This document shows positions 16,693 to 24,917 of a stretch of 64,000 bases of DNA, in pieces. Under the pieces are notes generated by a model. That model saw nothing but the letters and a program-made list of their open reading frames with translations, had not been told where the DNA came from and ran no database searches. Where the stretch lies: assembly GCA_964595055.1 (NCBI GenBank), contig CAZQOV010000001.1:1-64000 (forward strand). Reading direction: 5' to 3'. Origin of the DNA: CAYRTD01 sp964595055. GTDB lineage: Bacteria > Bacteroidota > Bacteroidia > Bacteroidales > GCA-2748055. Position 1 is the stretch's first letter, and each line of letters opens with the position of its first letter. Both the position numbers and the translations under genes were made by a program.

Positions 16693-17699
16693 TTCAATTC
16701 TTCTTTGTAATGGTTCAGGATGCTTTTAAATTCTTCAATCGCTTTATCAAGTGACATTCGCAATTCTCCACCGGCAGCATTTTTATGCCCCCCTCCATTT
16801 AGATATTTTCTTGACATTTCATTCACGGAAAAACTACCCCTCGAACGAAGGGATATTCGAATGTGATCTTTTTTCTCAAGAAAAAGGGCAGTTAATTTGA
16901 TTCCCCGAATTGAAAAAGGCAAATTTACAAATCCTTCTGTGTCTCCGGGTTCATGGTCAAATCGGTCCATTTCCTCTTTTGAAAGACTGATAATCGCCGT
17001 ATTATATTCCTCAAAAATTTGCATATTTTTATACAGGCAATATCCCATTAACCGCATTCGTTTTTCCGAATAATTATCATAAACCTTTGCGTAAATTTCA
17101 TCTTTATCTATTCCTTTCTTCAGCAATTCCGCCACCATTTTCCAAACCATGGGATAAGAAGAGGCAAAACTGAAATTCCCTGTATCCGTCATAACTCCCG
17201 TATAAAGATTTTCTGCAATGGATTTGTCTATCAGATGTTCATATCCCATATCCTTAATGAGGTAATAGACAATTTCAGCTGAAGAACCCAGAGCCGGATC
17301 CGAAATCACCAGGTCGGTAAAGTTTGAAGGATCTGGATGATGGTCAATAAGAACTTTAAAGGACGAACTATTCACAACAATTTTCTCTGCTTGTTCTAAC
17401 CTTCCACTATCACTGAAATCAATGCATATGATAAGATCAGCATCAGAAATGCGTTTTTCTACTTCCTTTTTTTTTCGAAAATGAACCAATATATCTTCAG
17501 AACCTGACATCCAGTGAAGAAATTTAGGAAAGTCATTTGGGGTAACTATGTTTACCTCCTTACCTAACTTTTTGATGATACCTGCCATCGCAAGGGTAGA
17601 ACCTATTGCATCTCCATCGGGATTTACATGTGTTATGATTATTATTCTATCACTCTTGGCCAGTTTATCACTGAGAAATCGGGATTTTTGATATTTCAT
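16689..17699 (-). CDS. DHH-family phosphoesterase (NrnA-like nanoRNase/pAp phosphatase)
   Basis: 336 residues from ATG 17699, chosen over TTG 17708 because a GGAGG ribosome-binding site sits right before the ATG. DHH domain motifs: IIITHVNPDGDAIGST, LIICIDFSDSG and VLIDHHPDP; the C-terminal DHHA1 domain closes with YLNGGGHKNAAGGEL. Enzymes of this build degrade RNA oligomers of 2-5 nucleotides and dephosphorylate 3'-phosphoadenosine 5'-phosphate, both in the cytoplasm. It is the first gene of the operon with gldI and two FKBP genes; its cytoplasmic role does not explain the link, which seems to be conserved gene order rather than shared function. Confidence 0.9.
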   Translation of the reverse strand: MKYQKSRFLSDKLAKSDRIIIITHVNPDGDAIGSTLAMAGIIKKLGKEVNIVTPNDFPKFLHWMSGSEDILVHFRKKKEVEKRISDADLIICIDFSDSGRLEQAEKIVVNSSSFKVLIDHHPDPSNFTDLVISDPALGSSAEIVYYLIKDMGYEHLIDKSIAENLYTGVMTDTGNFSFASSYPMVWKMVAELLKKGIDKDEIYAKVYDNYSEKRMRLMGYCLYKNMQIFEEYNTAIISLSKEEMDRFDHEPGDTEGFVNLPFSIRGIKLTALFLEKKDHIRISLRSRGSFSVNEMSRKYLNGGGHKNAAGGELRMSLDKAIEEFKSILNHYKEELK

Positions 17700-18023
17700 T
17701 TCCTCCAAAAGATATTTTTTCGATTAGCAATTATTAAGCAAAGTAGTGATATTTATTTTAAACATAAATTAAACAACTTTTTTTAAAAACTTTAATGTAA
17801 CCCCTTAATTAAATTTACAGTAAAACGATAAATCAGTTAATTTGTTAAACCAATCCCTATTCTCATTGTTTAAAATTTCGTTTATAAAGAATAAATCTTT
17901 TTGCCAGAAATTAAAATTTCATTCGCGATTTACTTATATTTAAGGGGCAAAGGTACACTGTCAAAAGGAATAAAAGACTCTTTGCCCTAAATTATGTATG
18001 ATATTTCCTAAAAAAACAAATCA
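17700..18023. promoter_or_regulatory. Divergent promoter region with hairpin in the ndk leader
   Basis: About 320 AT-rich bases between divergent genes. An inverted repeat, GGGCAAAG (17945-17952) and CTTTGCCC (17980-17987), 8-base arms with a 27-base spacer, lies 37-79 bases before the ndk start; it could be an operator or leader hairpin. A near -7 box (TATATTTA, about 17935) precedes it. Nothing else is recognisable. Confidence 0.45.
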
Positions 18024-18467
18024 ATGAAAGGAAAAATTACCTTAACCATTATCAAACCCGGTGCTGTTCAATCTGAATATATTGGACCTATACTAAACAT
18101 GATTTATGAAAACGAGTTTCATATTGCGGCGATGAAATTGACGCGATTAACAAGAAGACAAGCGGAATTATTTTACGCAGTACATGATGGAAAACCTTTT
18201 TACCCGGGATTGATTGACTTTATGACCTCCGGTCCCATTGTTGTAGCTATTCTTGAAAAAGATAATGCGGTTGAAGATTACCGCAAACTTATTGGATCCA
18301 CTGATCCTGAGAAAGCAGAAGAAGGAACCATCAGAAAATTATTTGCAGAGTCTATGCAAAAAAATGCAGTGCATGGTTCCGACAGTGATGAAACAGCGGG
18401 TAAAGAATGTGATTTTTTCTTTTCCCAGATTGAAAGATTTTATAAGGCAGAAGAATGTTGTGGTTAA
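18024..18467 (+). CDS. ndk: Nucleoside diphosphate kinase
   Basis: 147 residues, usual length. It transfers the gamma-phosphate of ATP to nucleoside diphosphates through a phospho-His intermediate. The active-site His lies in NAVHGSDSDETA near the C-terminus; LTIIKPGAVQS at the start and RKLIGSTDPEKAEEGTIR (nucleotide-binding region) also match. The gene is alone on its strand, starts at ATG 18024, and ends 9 bases from the convergent DUF721 gene. Confidence 0.96.
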   Translation: MKGKITLTIIKPGAVQSEYIGPILNMIYENEFHIAAMKLTRLTRRQAELFYAVHDGKPFYPGLIDFMTSGPIVVAILEKDNAVEDYRKLIGSTDPEKAEEGTIRKLFAESMQKNAVHGSDSDETAGKECDFFFSQIERFYKAEECCG

Positions 18468-18476
18468 AAGAAAAGG

Positions 18477-18767
18477 CTATCGGACTACGATTTTGTCAAT
18501 CACCTTTTTGCCAACTTTTTCATTCAGTCGTTTAACAAGATCCCCTCTTATCATCATTATTTCGTGTTTCACAACCGATGAGGTGATCTGCACAAAAAGC
18601 ACCTGTTCCTTGATATACATATGACGGGTAGCCTTTGCAATGCTTTTTCCCAGAAGTTCTTCCCAATTATTCATTAACCTGTTTTCATACAGTTTATCCT
18701 CCAAACCTTGCTGTTTTAATAAGGAGGCTATAATCTCTGATATGTTTAATGTTTCGCTTCGTCTCAT
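18477..18767 (-). CDS. DUF721 (DciA-like) protein
   Basis: 96 residues of the DUF721 family: a Trp-containing MNNWEELLGKSIAKATRHMY in the centre and a C-terminal VVKHEIMMIRGDLVKRLNEKVG. The related DciA proteins load or assist the replicative DnaB helicase; the short Bacteroidota form is usually encoded next to recF, as here. Its ATG overlaps the recF stop (ATGA, 4 bases), indicating translational coupling and a replication or repair role. Confidence 0.85.
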   Translation of the reverse strand: MRRSETLNISEIIASLLKQQGLEDKLYENRLMNNWEELLGKSIAKATRHMYIKEQVLFVQITSSVVKHEIMMIRGDLVKRLNEKVGKKVIDKIVVR

Positions 18768-19873
18768 GTTCGGTAATTTATTTTGTCTCCATCAATAGTA
18801 AATACCCGGTTTTCAATTCCCAGTTGTCCAAGAATACTGATCATTCGTTCTTCATCAGTATCGGTGATGAAAATCTGACCAAAGTTATTTTCCGATACAA
18901 GACGAACAATTTGTTTTACCCTCTCACTGTCAAATTTATCGAAAACATCATCAAGAAGCAGAATAGGATTTTTTCCTGACACCTGTCGTATAAACTCAAA
19001 CTTGCCCAGTTTTAGTGCTAGTTGAAAAGTTTTTTGTTGTCCCTGAGACCCAACTTTTTTTAATGGGTATCCCGCCAGTTTCATACTCAAATCATCCCTA
19101 TGGATGCCGGAAGTAGTATATTGAAGAATTCTGTCCTTTTGTAAATGTTTTTTTAGCAATAGAGAAAAATCATTATTGAGGAGCTGACTGCGGTATTCCA
19201 GGGTAACATCTTCTTTTTCAAGTGAAATATACTTGTAGAAGCGTTCAAATACCGGAATTAATTCGGCAACGAATTCTTTTCTTTTTTCAAATATTTTTTT
19301 TCCAAATTCAACAATCTGATCATCATATACGTCCATCATGGTCATGTCCGGATTATTTTGATCGGCTATGTTTTTCAATAATTTATTCCTCTGGGATAAT
19401 ATCCTGTTGTAATTCAGGATATCATTCAGGTAAACCCTGTCATATTGAGCAATTACACCATTTATGAATTTTCTGCGCTCTTCCCCGCCATCGATAATTA
19501 AACTGGTATCAGCCGGAGAAATCATCACCAGAGGAATAAGTCCGATATGTTCAGATAGCTTTTTGTATTCTTTTTTATTCCGACTGAAATTTTTTCTCTT
19601 ACTTTTTTGAATCCCACAATAGATCGCTTCATTTTCCCCATCGATTTGATAATCTCCCTGGATGATGCTAAAATCTTCTTTATGCTTTATATTCTGGCTG
19701 TCTACTGCATTAAAATAACTCTTACACAAGGAAAGGTAATGTATCGCATCCAATAAATTGGTTTTTCCAACTCCATTGGGTCCGACGAAGCAATTTATGC
19801 GGGATGTAAAATCCAGTTCAACCTCCCCATAATTTTTAAAATTTACCAGGGATAATTTTTTCAAATACATCAT
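18764..19873 (-). CDS. recF: DNA replication and repair protein RecF
   Basis: 369 residues, full length. SMC-like ATPase that helps load RecA at gaps. Walker A GPNGVGKTNLLDAIHYLSL at about residues 33-51, ABC signature GSQGQQKTFQLALKLG near 280, and Walker B ILLLDDVFDKFD near 315. The N-terminus MMYLKKLSLVNFKNY is typical. It is the first gene of a two-gene unit with the DUF721 gene and is divergent from the TPR gene at 20065. Confidence 0.96.
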   Translation of the reverse strand: MMYLKKLSLVNFKNYGEVELDFTSRINCFVGPNGVGKTNLLDAIHYLSLCKSYFNAVDSQNIKHKEDFSIIQGDYQIDGENEAIYCGIQKSKRKNFSRNKKEYKKLSEHIGLIPLVMISPADTSLIIDGGEERRKFINGVIAQYDRVYLNDILNYNRILSQRNKLLKNIADQNNPDMTMMDVYDDQIVEFGKKIFEKRKEFVAELIPVFERFYKYISLEKEDVTLEYRSQLLNNDFSLLLKKHLQKDRILQYTTSGIHRDDLSMKLAGYPLKKVGSQGQQKTFQLALKLGKFEFIRQVSGKNPILLLDDVFDKFDSERVKQIVRLVSENNFGQIFITDTDEERMISILGQLGIENRVFTIDGDKINYRT

Positions 19874-20017
19874 TCAGATTTTATGTAAAGTTATTAAACC
19901 TACCTTAAATAATACCCAAAAGAATGCAAAAAGGATAAGGTTGATGAAAAATTCTATCTTATAAAGGATTTAACCCCTCTTTTTGTTTTATTATATGGAG
20001 CTTTAACAAAAAAAAAT

Positions 20018-20025
20018 TACATTTG
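20018..20025 (+). promoter_or_regulatory. -7 promoter box of the TPR gene
   Basis: TACATTTG fits the TAnnTTTG consensus, 39 bases before the ATG at 20065. The upstream TTG element is not evident. Confidence 0.45.
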
Positions 20026-20064
20026 CGGTTGATTTTTGAAAACGTAATTAATCTTACATAGAAA

Positions 20065-20757
20065 ATGGCTAAAAAAGCAAATCAAAAAGAACCCGATAGT
20101 TTTGAAGGTATTGAAAGCGCATTAACCCGCACGGAACAATTCATTGAGGATAATTCGAAGGTTATCAGCTATATAATACTTGGAATCATAGCCCTTATAC
20201 TTATTATTATGGGAACAAAGCGGTTTTATCTGAATCCCCTCGAAGAAGAAGCTTCAGAGCAGATGTTTATTGCTGAGAAATTTTTTGAGAGAGATTCTTT
20301 CAATCTCGCATTATACGGTTATGGCACCTATCCGGGTTTTATTCAGATAACAGAAGACTATCGTCTTACAAAAACAGCTAATCTTGCCGAATATTACGCA
20401 GGCATTGCTCATCTTAAGGTTGGCAATTACGAAGAAGCCATAGACTTTTTACGGGGATTCAAGACCCGGGATCTTCTGCTTGGTGCAGCAAAATTTTCCT
20501 CCCTGGGAGATGCATATGTGGAATTGGGCGAATATGAATCGGCGGTGAAAGCCTATCAAAACGCTGTCTCTGATTACAAAAATGATTACAGCACCCCCAT
20601 TATTCTCAAAAAAACTGCTCTGGTGTACGAGGAAATGGAGGAATATGACAGAGCAAATGAATATTACCGCAAAATCAAAACTGATTTTCCTGATTCAGAA
20701 GAAGCCCGTGATATTGAAAAATACATCGCCAGAACCGAGATGAAGGAGAATGGCTGA
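20065..20757 (+). CDS. Membrane-anchored tetratricopeptide-repeat protein (YfgM-like)
   Basis: 230 residues: a short cytoplasmic N-terminus, one membrane helix (about 34-52, ISYIILGIIALILIIMG), then a periplasmic tail with at least three TPR-like helix pairs (AEYYAGIAHLKVGNYEEAID, FSSLGDAYVELGEYESAVKA and LVYEEMEEYDRANEYY). This is the build of YfgM, which sits at the Sec translocon with the chaperone PpiD; the family is also a general protein-protein scaffold. It lies between recF (divergent) and ribH (convergent), an order frequent in Bacteroidota. Confidence 0.85.
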   Translation: MAKKANQKEPDSFEGIESALTRTEQFIEDNSKVISYIILGIIALILIIMGTKRFYLNPLEEEASEQMFIAEKFFERDSFNLALYGYGTYPGFIQITEDYRLTKTANLAEYYAGIAHLKVGNYEEAIDFLRGFKTRDLLLGAAKFSSLGDAYVELGEYESAVKAYQNAVSDYKNDYSTPIILKKTALVYEEMEEYDRANEYYRKIKTDFPDSEEARDIEKYIARTEMKENG

Positions 20758-20816
20758 GTAAGTTTTTGAATATGCAAAATAACACAGGATCCCATATTCC
20801 CCAAAATAAAAGAAGG

Positions 20817-21311
20817 TTAAAAACTGCTTTCTGCAATTAAATGGGCCATTTTAATGGCTGTTATCGCAGCTTCATCTCCTTTATTTCCATGCTTCCCCCC
20901 TGCCCTGTCTTTTGCCTGCTGGAGGTTATCAGTTGTTAATACACCAAAGACTACGGGAGTTTGATAGCGTATATTCAGTTGTGTTATTCCACTGGTAACC
21001 CCTTGACAAACATAATCGAAGTGCCGGGTTTCACCTTGAATTACACAGCCCAGGCATATAATAGCTTCAAACTTATTCTGTTCGGCAAATAATTTTGCCC
21101 CATAGATGAGTTCAAAGCTCCCCGGCACCATTGATATGCCAAGGTTTTTTTCGTTTGCTCTATGCTTTTTTAATGTCTTCAGACAACCGTCGAGCAAAGC
21201 TCCGGTGATTTCATGGTTCCATTCGGAGACCACAATTCCAAATCGCATAGATGAAGCATTGGGTATACTTTCAGGATCGTATGATGATAGATTCTTAAGG
21301 TTTGTTGCCAT
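20817..21311 (-). CDS. ribH: 6,7-dimethyl-8-ribityllumazine synthase
   Basis: 164 residues, normal length. It condenses 5-amino-6-ribitylaminouracil with dihydroxybutanone phosphate in the penultimate step of riboflavin synthesis, as a large cytoplasmic assembly. Motifs: VSEWNHEITGALLDG (substrate-binding Trp/Asn), VPGSFELIYGAK, CLGCVIQGETRHFDYVCQG with the catalytic His, and VVFGVLTTDN. It starts at ATG 21311, 21 bases after the yidC stop, so it is probably the last gene of pyrG-yidC-ribH. No other rib genes are present. Confidence 0.95.
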   Translation of the reverse strand: MATNLKNLSSYDPESIPNASSMRFGIVVSEWNHEITGALLDGCLKTLKKHRANEKNLGISMVPGSFELIYGAKLFAEQNKFEAIICLGCVIQGETRHFDYVCQGVTSGITQLNIRYQTPVVFGVLTTDNLQQAKDRAGGKHGNKGDEAAITAIKMAHLIAESSF

Positions 21312-21332
21312 TTAATTTACGAATTTTTAAGC

Positions 21333-23180
21333 TCATTTTTTGGGCATCTTATATCCTCTTTGTTTGGCAGCCTCCTCGAGCCTTTTCTGGAATCCCGATT
21401 TTTTAGCCGGTTTTGCCTTTTTTGCGTGCAGTTTTTTCCTGAGTTTTTCTTCATCCACAAATTGTTTAAAGAGATAATTCTGCCCGATGGTGATGAGGTT
21501 AGCGAGGAAATAATAATAGGTTAAACCTGCCGGAAAACTATTCAATATGAGCATAAACATAACCGGCATAATATACATCATCCCTTTCATTCCAGGCATC
21601 TGGCTATCCGCTCCAGTTGGGTTACTGTTTAATTTCATCGACAAAATTGTTGAGACTGTCATAAGCAGGGTAAAAAGACTAACATGATCGCCATACATAG
21701 GTATTTCGAAAGGCAGCTGAAGGATAGAATCATAGGTACTGAGGTCATTTGCCCAGAGAAATGATTCCTGTCTTAACTCTATTGATGCCGGAAAAAACCG
21801 GAACATGGCATACAAAATGGGCATTTGCAGTAGCAAAGGTAAACACCCACCCATGGGATTTGCTCCTGCTTTTCGGTAAAGTGCCATGGTAGCCTGTTGC
21901 CTTTCCATAGCTTTTTCCTTGGGGATCTTTTTATTGATCTCATCAATTTCAGGTTTGAGGGCACGCATCTTTGCCTGTGACATATATGAGCGATAGGTAA
22001 GAGGTAGCAAAGCTAATTTGATAATGATTGTCAGAAGCAGGATGATAAGTCCATAACTTCCAATGAAGTTGTTAAGCCAGTTAAATACCGGAATAATCAC
22101 AAAAGCATTAATCCATCGAATAATGGAACCACCCACGGTCACAAGGTTTTCCAATTCATGACCTATTTTTTTAAGACTTTGAAAGTGATTGGGGCCGTAA
22201 TAGATCTGTATGGGCATGTTAAAATCTGAAGTTCTGTCGTAAGGAATATCAAGCTCAGAACGATAATAACGGATATACCGGCTTTCTTCCGGTGTAGTTT
22301 CCATATTCATGGTCCCACCTTCGAAAGGTTTTTGGTCTGTAATCAAAATTGTAGAAAAGAATTGCTGTTTATAGGCAACCCAATGTAATTTTGTGGTTTC
22401 ATCAGCTGTTTGTACCTCTTTCTTTGATCGGGTTTTAAACTTTTCTACATCGCCCTGATAAAAACGATATTTCAGGTTGGTATAATTCAGTTCATTCTGT
22501 CTTCCCAATTCTTGTTGGGGGGCAAATAAATCCCATTTCAGATGAACAAAATCTGTCCGGTATTTATCCATATTTTTCATATGGATATTAAAATCAACCA
22601 TATAGCTGTCCGGCTTGATGGTGTATGTAAAGTCAATGCTCGCACCATTCTGATCGACAGGCAGCTGCATTACGAGAGTTTTGGAAGAGTTTTCCGCCAC
22701 CATTACCTTCTCTCCTTCTGCAAGCTGAAAAAATAATTCATCAGTCCTTACGGTTTTCCCGTCAGAAAAAAACTCAAGCCCAAAGCGATTTTCAGGTCCC
22801 TCAAAAAGAATTAAAGGAAGGGAATCAGCGGTCTTATAGTTTTTTAGTTCAACAGAATAGGGCTTACCTCCTTTTTTGGAGATTTTCAGGACAATCTGGT
22901 CATTTTCAAGTGTATAAAATGCGTTTTCACCGCTTAACTGACCGGAATAAATACCCAAATCGGTCGTATCCCCAAGCTCTTGGAAAGCCTCAGCAGCCGG
23001 GCTTTCTTCCTCTTCCGGCTGTATTTCAGGTTCTGCTTCCACCTCCTGCTGTGCCCTGCGTAGTGAATCTGCCACTCTTCTCTGCTCGGCCATCTCCTCC
23101 CGCTGAGGCTTGGAAATTATGCTGTAGCCAATTAATATTACCCCAATTAAAACGATTCCAATTATTGAATTTCTGTCCAT
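21333..23180 (-). CDS. yidC: Membrane protein insertase YidC
   Basis: 615 residues, typical for the long Gram-negative form. N-terminal membrane helix (4-22), acidic linker (about 45-65), a large periplasmic beta-domain (about 80-345), then the conserved core of five membrane segments starting at GSYGLIILLLTIIIKLALLP, which includes the functional Arg after YRSYMSQAKMRALKPEI. The tail is strongly basic (KKLHAKKAKPAKKSG), as expected for ribosome contact. It inserts proteins into the inner membrane with or without SecYEG. The start is 26 bases after the pyrG stop; ribH follows at 21 bases. Confidence 0.96.
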   Translation of the reverse strand: MDRNSIIGIVLIGVILIGYSIISKPQREEMAEQRRVADSLRRAQQEVEAEPEIQPEEEESPAAEAFQELGDTTDLGIYSGQLSGENAFYTLENDQIVLKISKKGGKPYSVELKNYKTADSLPLILFEGPENRFGLEFFSDGKTVRTDELFFQLAEGEKVMVAENSSKTLVMQLPVDQNGASIDFTYTIKPDSYMVDFNIHMKNMDKYRTDFVHLKWDLFAPQQELGRQNELNYTNLKYRFYQGDVEKFKTRSKKEVQTADETTKLHWVAYKQQFFSTILITDQKPFEGGTMNMETTPEESRYIRYYRSELDIPYDRTSDFNMPIQIYYGPNHFQSLKKIGHELENLVTVGGSIIRWINAFVIIPVFNWLNNFIGSYGLIILLLTIIIKLALLPLTYRSYMSQAKMRALKPEIDEINKKIPKEKAMERQQATMALYRKAGANPMGGCLPLLLQMPILYAMFRFFPASIELRQESFLWANDLSTYDSILQLPFEIPMYGDHVSLFTLLMTVSTILSMKLNSNPTGADSQMPGMKGMMYIMPVMFMLILNSFPAGLTYYYFLANLITIGQNYLFKQFVDEEKLRKKLHAKKAKPAKKSGFQKRLEEAAKQRGYKMPKK

Positions 23181-23206
23181 TTTGTTGTTTAAAGTTAAAT
23201 AGAAAA

Positions 23207-24829
23207 CTATTTTATATCATCCTTCTTATTATACAGGGCGGCCTTGATAAAACTCACGAATAAAGGATGGGGATTAAGCACACTGCTTTTATATTCAGGA
23301 TGAAACTGCACCCCAACAAACCAAGGATGTTGAGACAGTTCCATAATTTCAACAAGCTGACTATCCGGATTTATTCCTGAAGCAATCATACCCGCTTTTT
23401 CATATTCTTCCAGAAAATCAGAATTAAATTCAAAACGGTGTCTATGCCGTTCACTAATCCGTTGCTCTCTATATATGGAATGTACAAGAGTTCCTTGTTT
23501 TATTTCACAACTGTCTTCGCCTATTCGCATTGTCCTGCCTTTTTCTTTGACGTCTTTCTGCTCTCCCTTGAGATCGATTACCGAGTGTTTTGTCATTCGG
23601 GTCATCTCTGTTGAATGAGCATCCTTATAGCCAAGAACGTTGCGGGCAAATTCAATTACAGCACACTGCATCCCAAGACAAATGCCAAAATAAGGGATCC
23701 TGTTTTCACGTGCATAACTGACAGCCAGAATTTTTCCTTCTATGCCCCGGTCTCCAAATCCTGGTGCTACAATTATTCCATCAAAGCCGTTAAGTTGTTC
23801 CAGAAGATTATCCGGAAATATAGTTTCCGAATGCAAGCACTTGAGATCTATTTTTGCATGATTAATTGCTCCTGCATGGGTAAGGGACTCAATGATAGAT
23901 TTATAAGAATCATAAAGTTCTACATATTTACCCACCAGGGCAATTTTCACCTCTTTTTTCGGATTTTTAAGTTTATCAACAAATTCCTTCCAACGTTTTA
24001 ATTCCGGTTCCTTTCCTAATGAAAGGTTCATTTTTTTTAAGGCAGTGATATCGAGTTTTTCTTTTTGCATTAAAAGAGGAACCTCATAAATGGTGCTAAC
24101 ATCAATGGATTCAATCACAGAAGAAAGATCAACATTACAAAACAAAGCCACTTTTTTCCGTATATCTTTGGTCAGGGTCTTTTCGGTTCTGAGCACCAGA
24201 ATGTCGGGCTGAACTCCATTTTCCAGTAAAGCCTTAACAGAATGCTGGGTAGGTTTTGTTTTAAGCTCACCGGAAGCCCTCAGGTAGGGAACAAGGGTAA
24301 GGTGAACCACCATGGCATTTCCGGGTCCAAGTTCCCACTTCATCTGCCTGACGGTTTCTATATATGGGAGTGACTCGATATCCCCAACCGTTCCCCCTAT
24401 TTCGGTAATCACCACATCATAATTATGGCTTGTCCCCAGGATTTTAATCCTTCTCTTAATCTCATCCGTAATATGAGGTATGACTTGAACCGTTTTGCCC
24501 AGATAATCTCCTTTTCTCTCTTTATTTATTACGGATTGATAGATTCTTCCGGTAGTGATATTATTTGCCTGAGAGGTAGGGAAACCCAAAAATCTTTCGT
24601 AATGACCAAGATCCAAATCAGTTTCCGCTCCGTCATCAGTTACATAACACTCCCCATGTTCATAAGGGTTCAAGGTTCCCGGGTCGACATTGATGTAGGG
24701 ATCCAGTTTTTGAATCGTTACATTATACCCTCTGGCCTGAAGCAATTTTGCCAAAGAAGAGGAAATAATCCCTTTTCCCAGTGATGATGCTACTCCGCCT
24801 GTAACAAAAACATATTTGGTTGACGCCAA
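23207..24829 (-). CDS. pyrG: CTP synthase
   Basis: 540 residues, full length. Makes CTP from UTP with ATP and glutamine. The synthase domain (1-270) holds YVFVTGGVASSLGKGI (P-loop) and DLDLGHYERFL; the glutamine amidotransferase domain (about 290-535) has the nucleophile in FGICLGMQCAVIEF and the His-Glu pair in VGVQFHPEYKS. The start is TTG at 24829: the family N-terminus aligns there and no ATG is available. It is the first gene of the pyrG-yidC-ribH unit, 88 bases downstream of the DUF349 gene. Confidence 0.97.
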   Translation of the reverse strand: MASTKYVFVTGGVASSLGKGIISSSLAKLLQARGYNVTIQKLDPYINVDPGTLNPYEHGECYVTDDGAETDLDLGHYERFLGFPTSQANNITTGRIYQSVINKERKGDYLGKTVQVIPHITDEIKRRIKILGTSHNYDVVITEIGGTVGDIESLPYIETVRQMKWELGPGNAMVVHLTLVPYLRASGELKTKPTQHSVKALLENGVQPDILVLRTEKTLTKDIRKKVALFCNVDLSSVIESIDVSTIYEVPLLMQKEKLDITALKKMNLSLGKEPELKRWKEFVDKLKNPKKEVKIALVGKYVELYDSYKSIIESLTHAGAINHAKIDLKCLHSETIFPDNLLEQLNGFDGIIVAPGFGDRGIEGKILAVSYARENRIPYFGICLGMQCAVIEFARNVLGYKDAHSTEMTRMTKHSVIDLKGEQKDVKEKGRTMRIGEDSCEIKQGTLVHSIYREQRISERHRHRFEFNSDFLEEYEKAGMIASGINPDSQLVEIMELSQHPWFVGVQFHPEYKSSVLNPHPLFVSFIKAALYNKKDDIK

Positions 24830-24917
24830 TTTTTTGATTTTTACAGTTAAACCGCAAAGTAAACAATTTATTCCCTAACGGAGTAATATTTGAGCTAAGA
24901 AATTTCAACCGGGAAGA

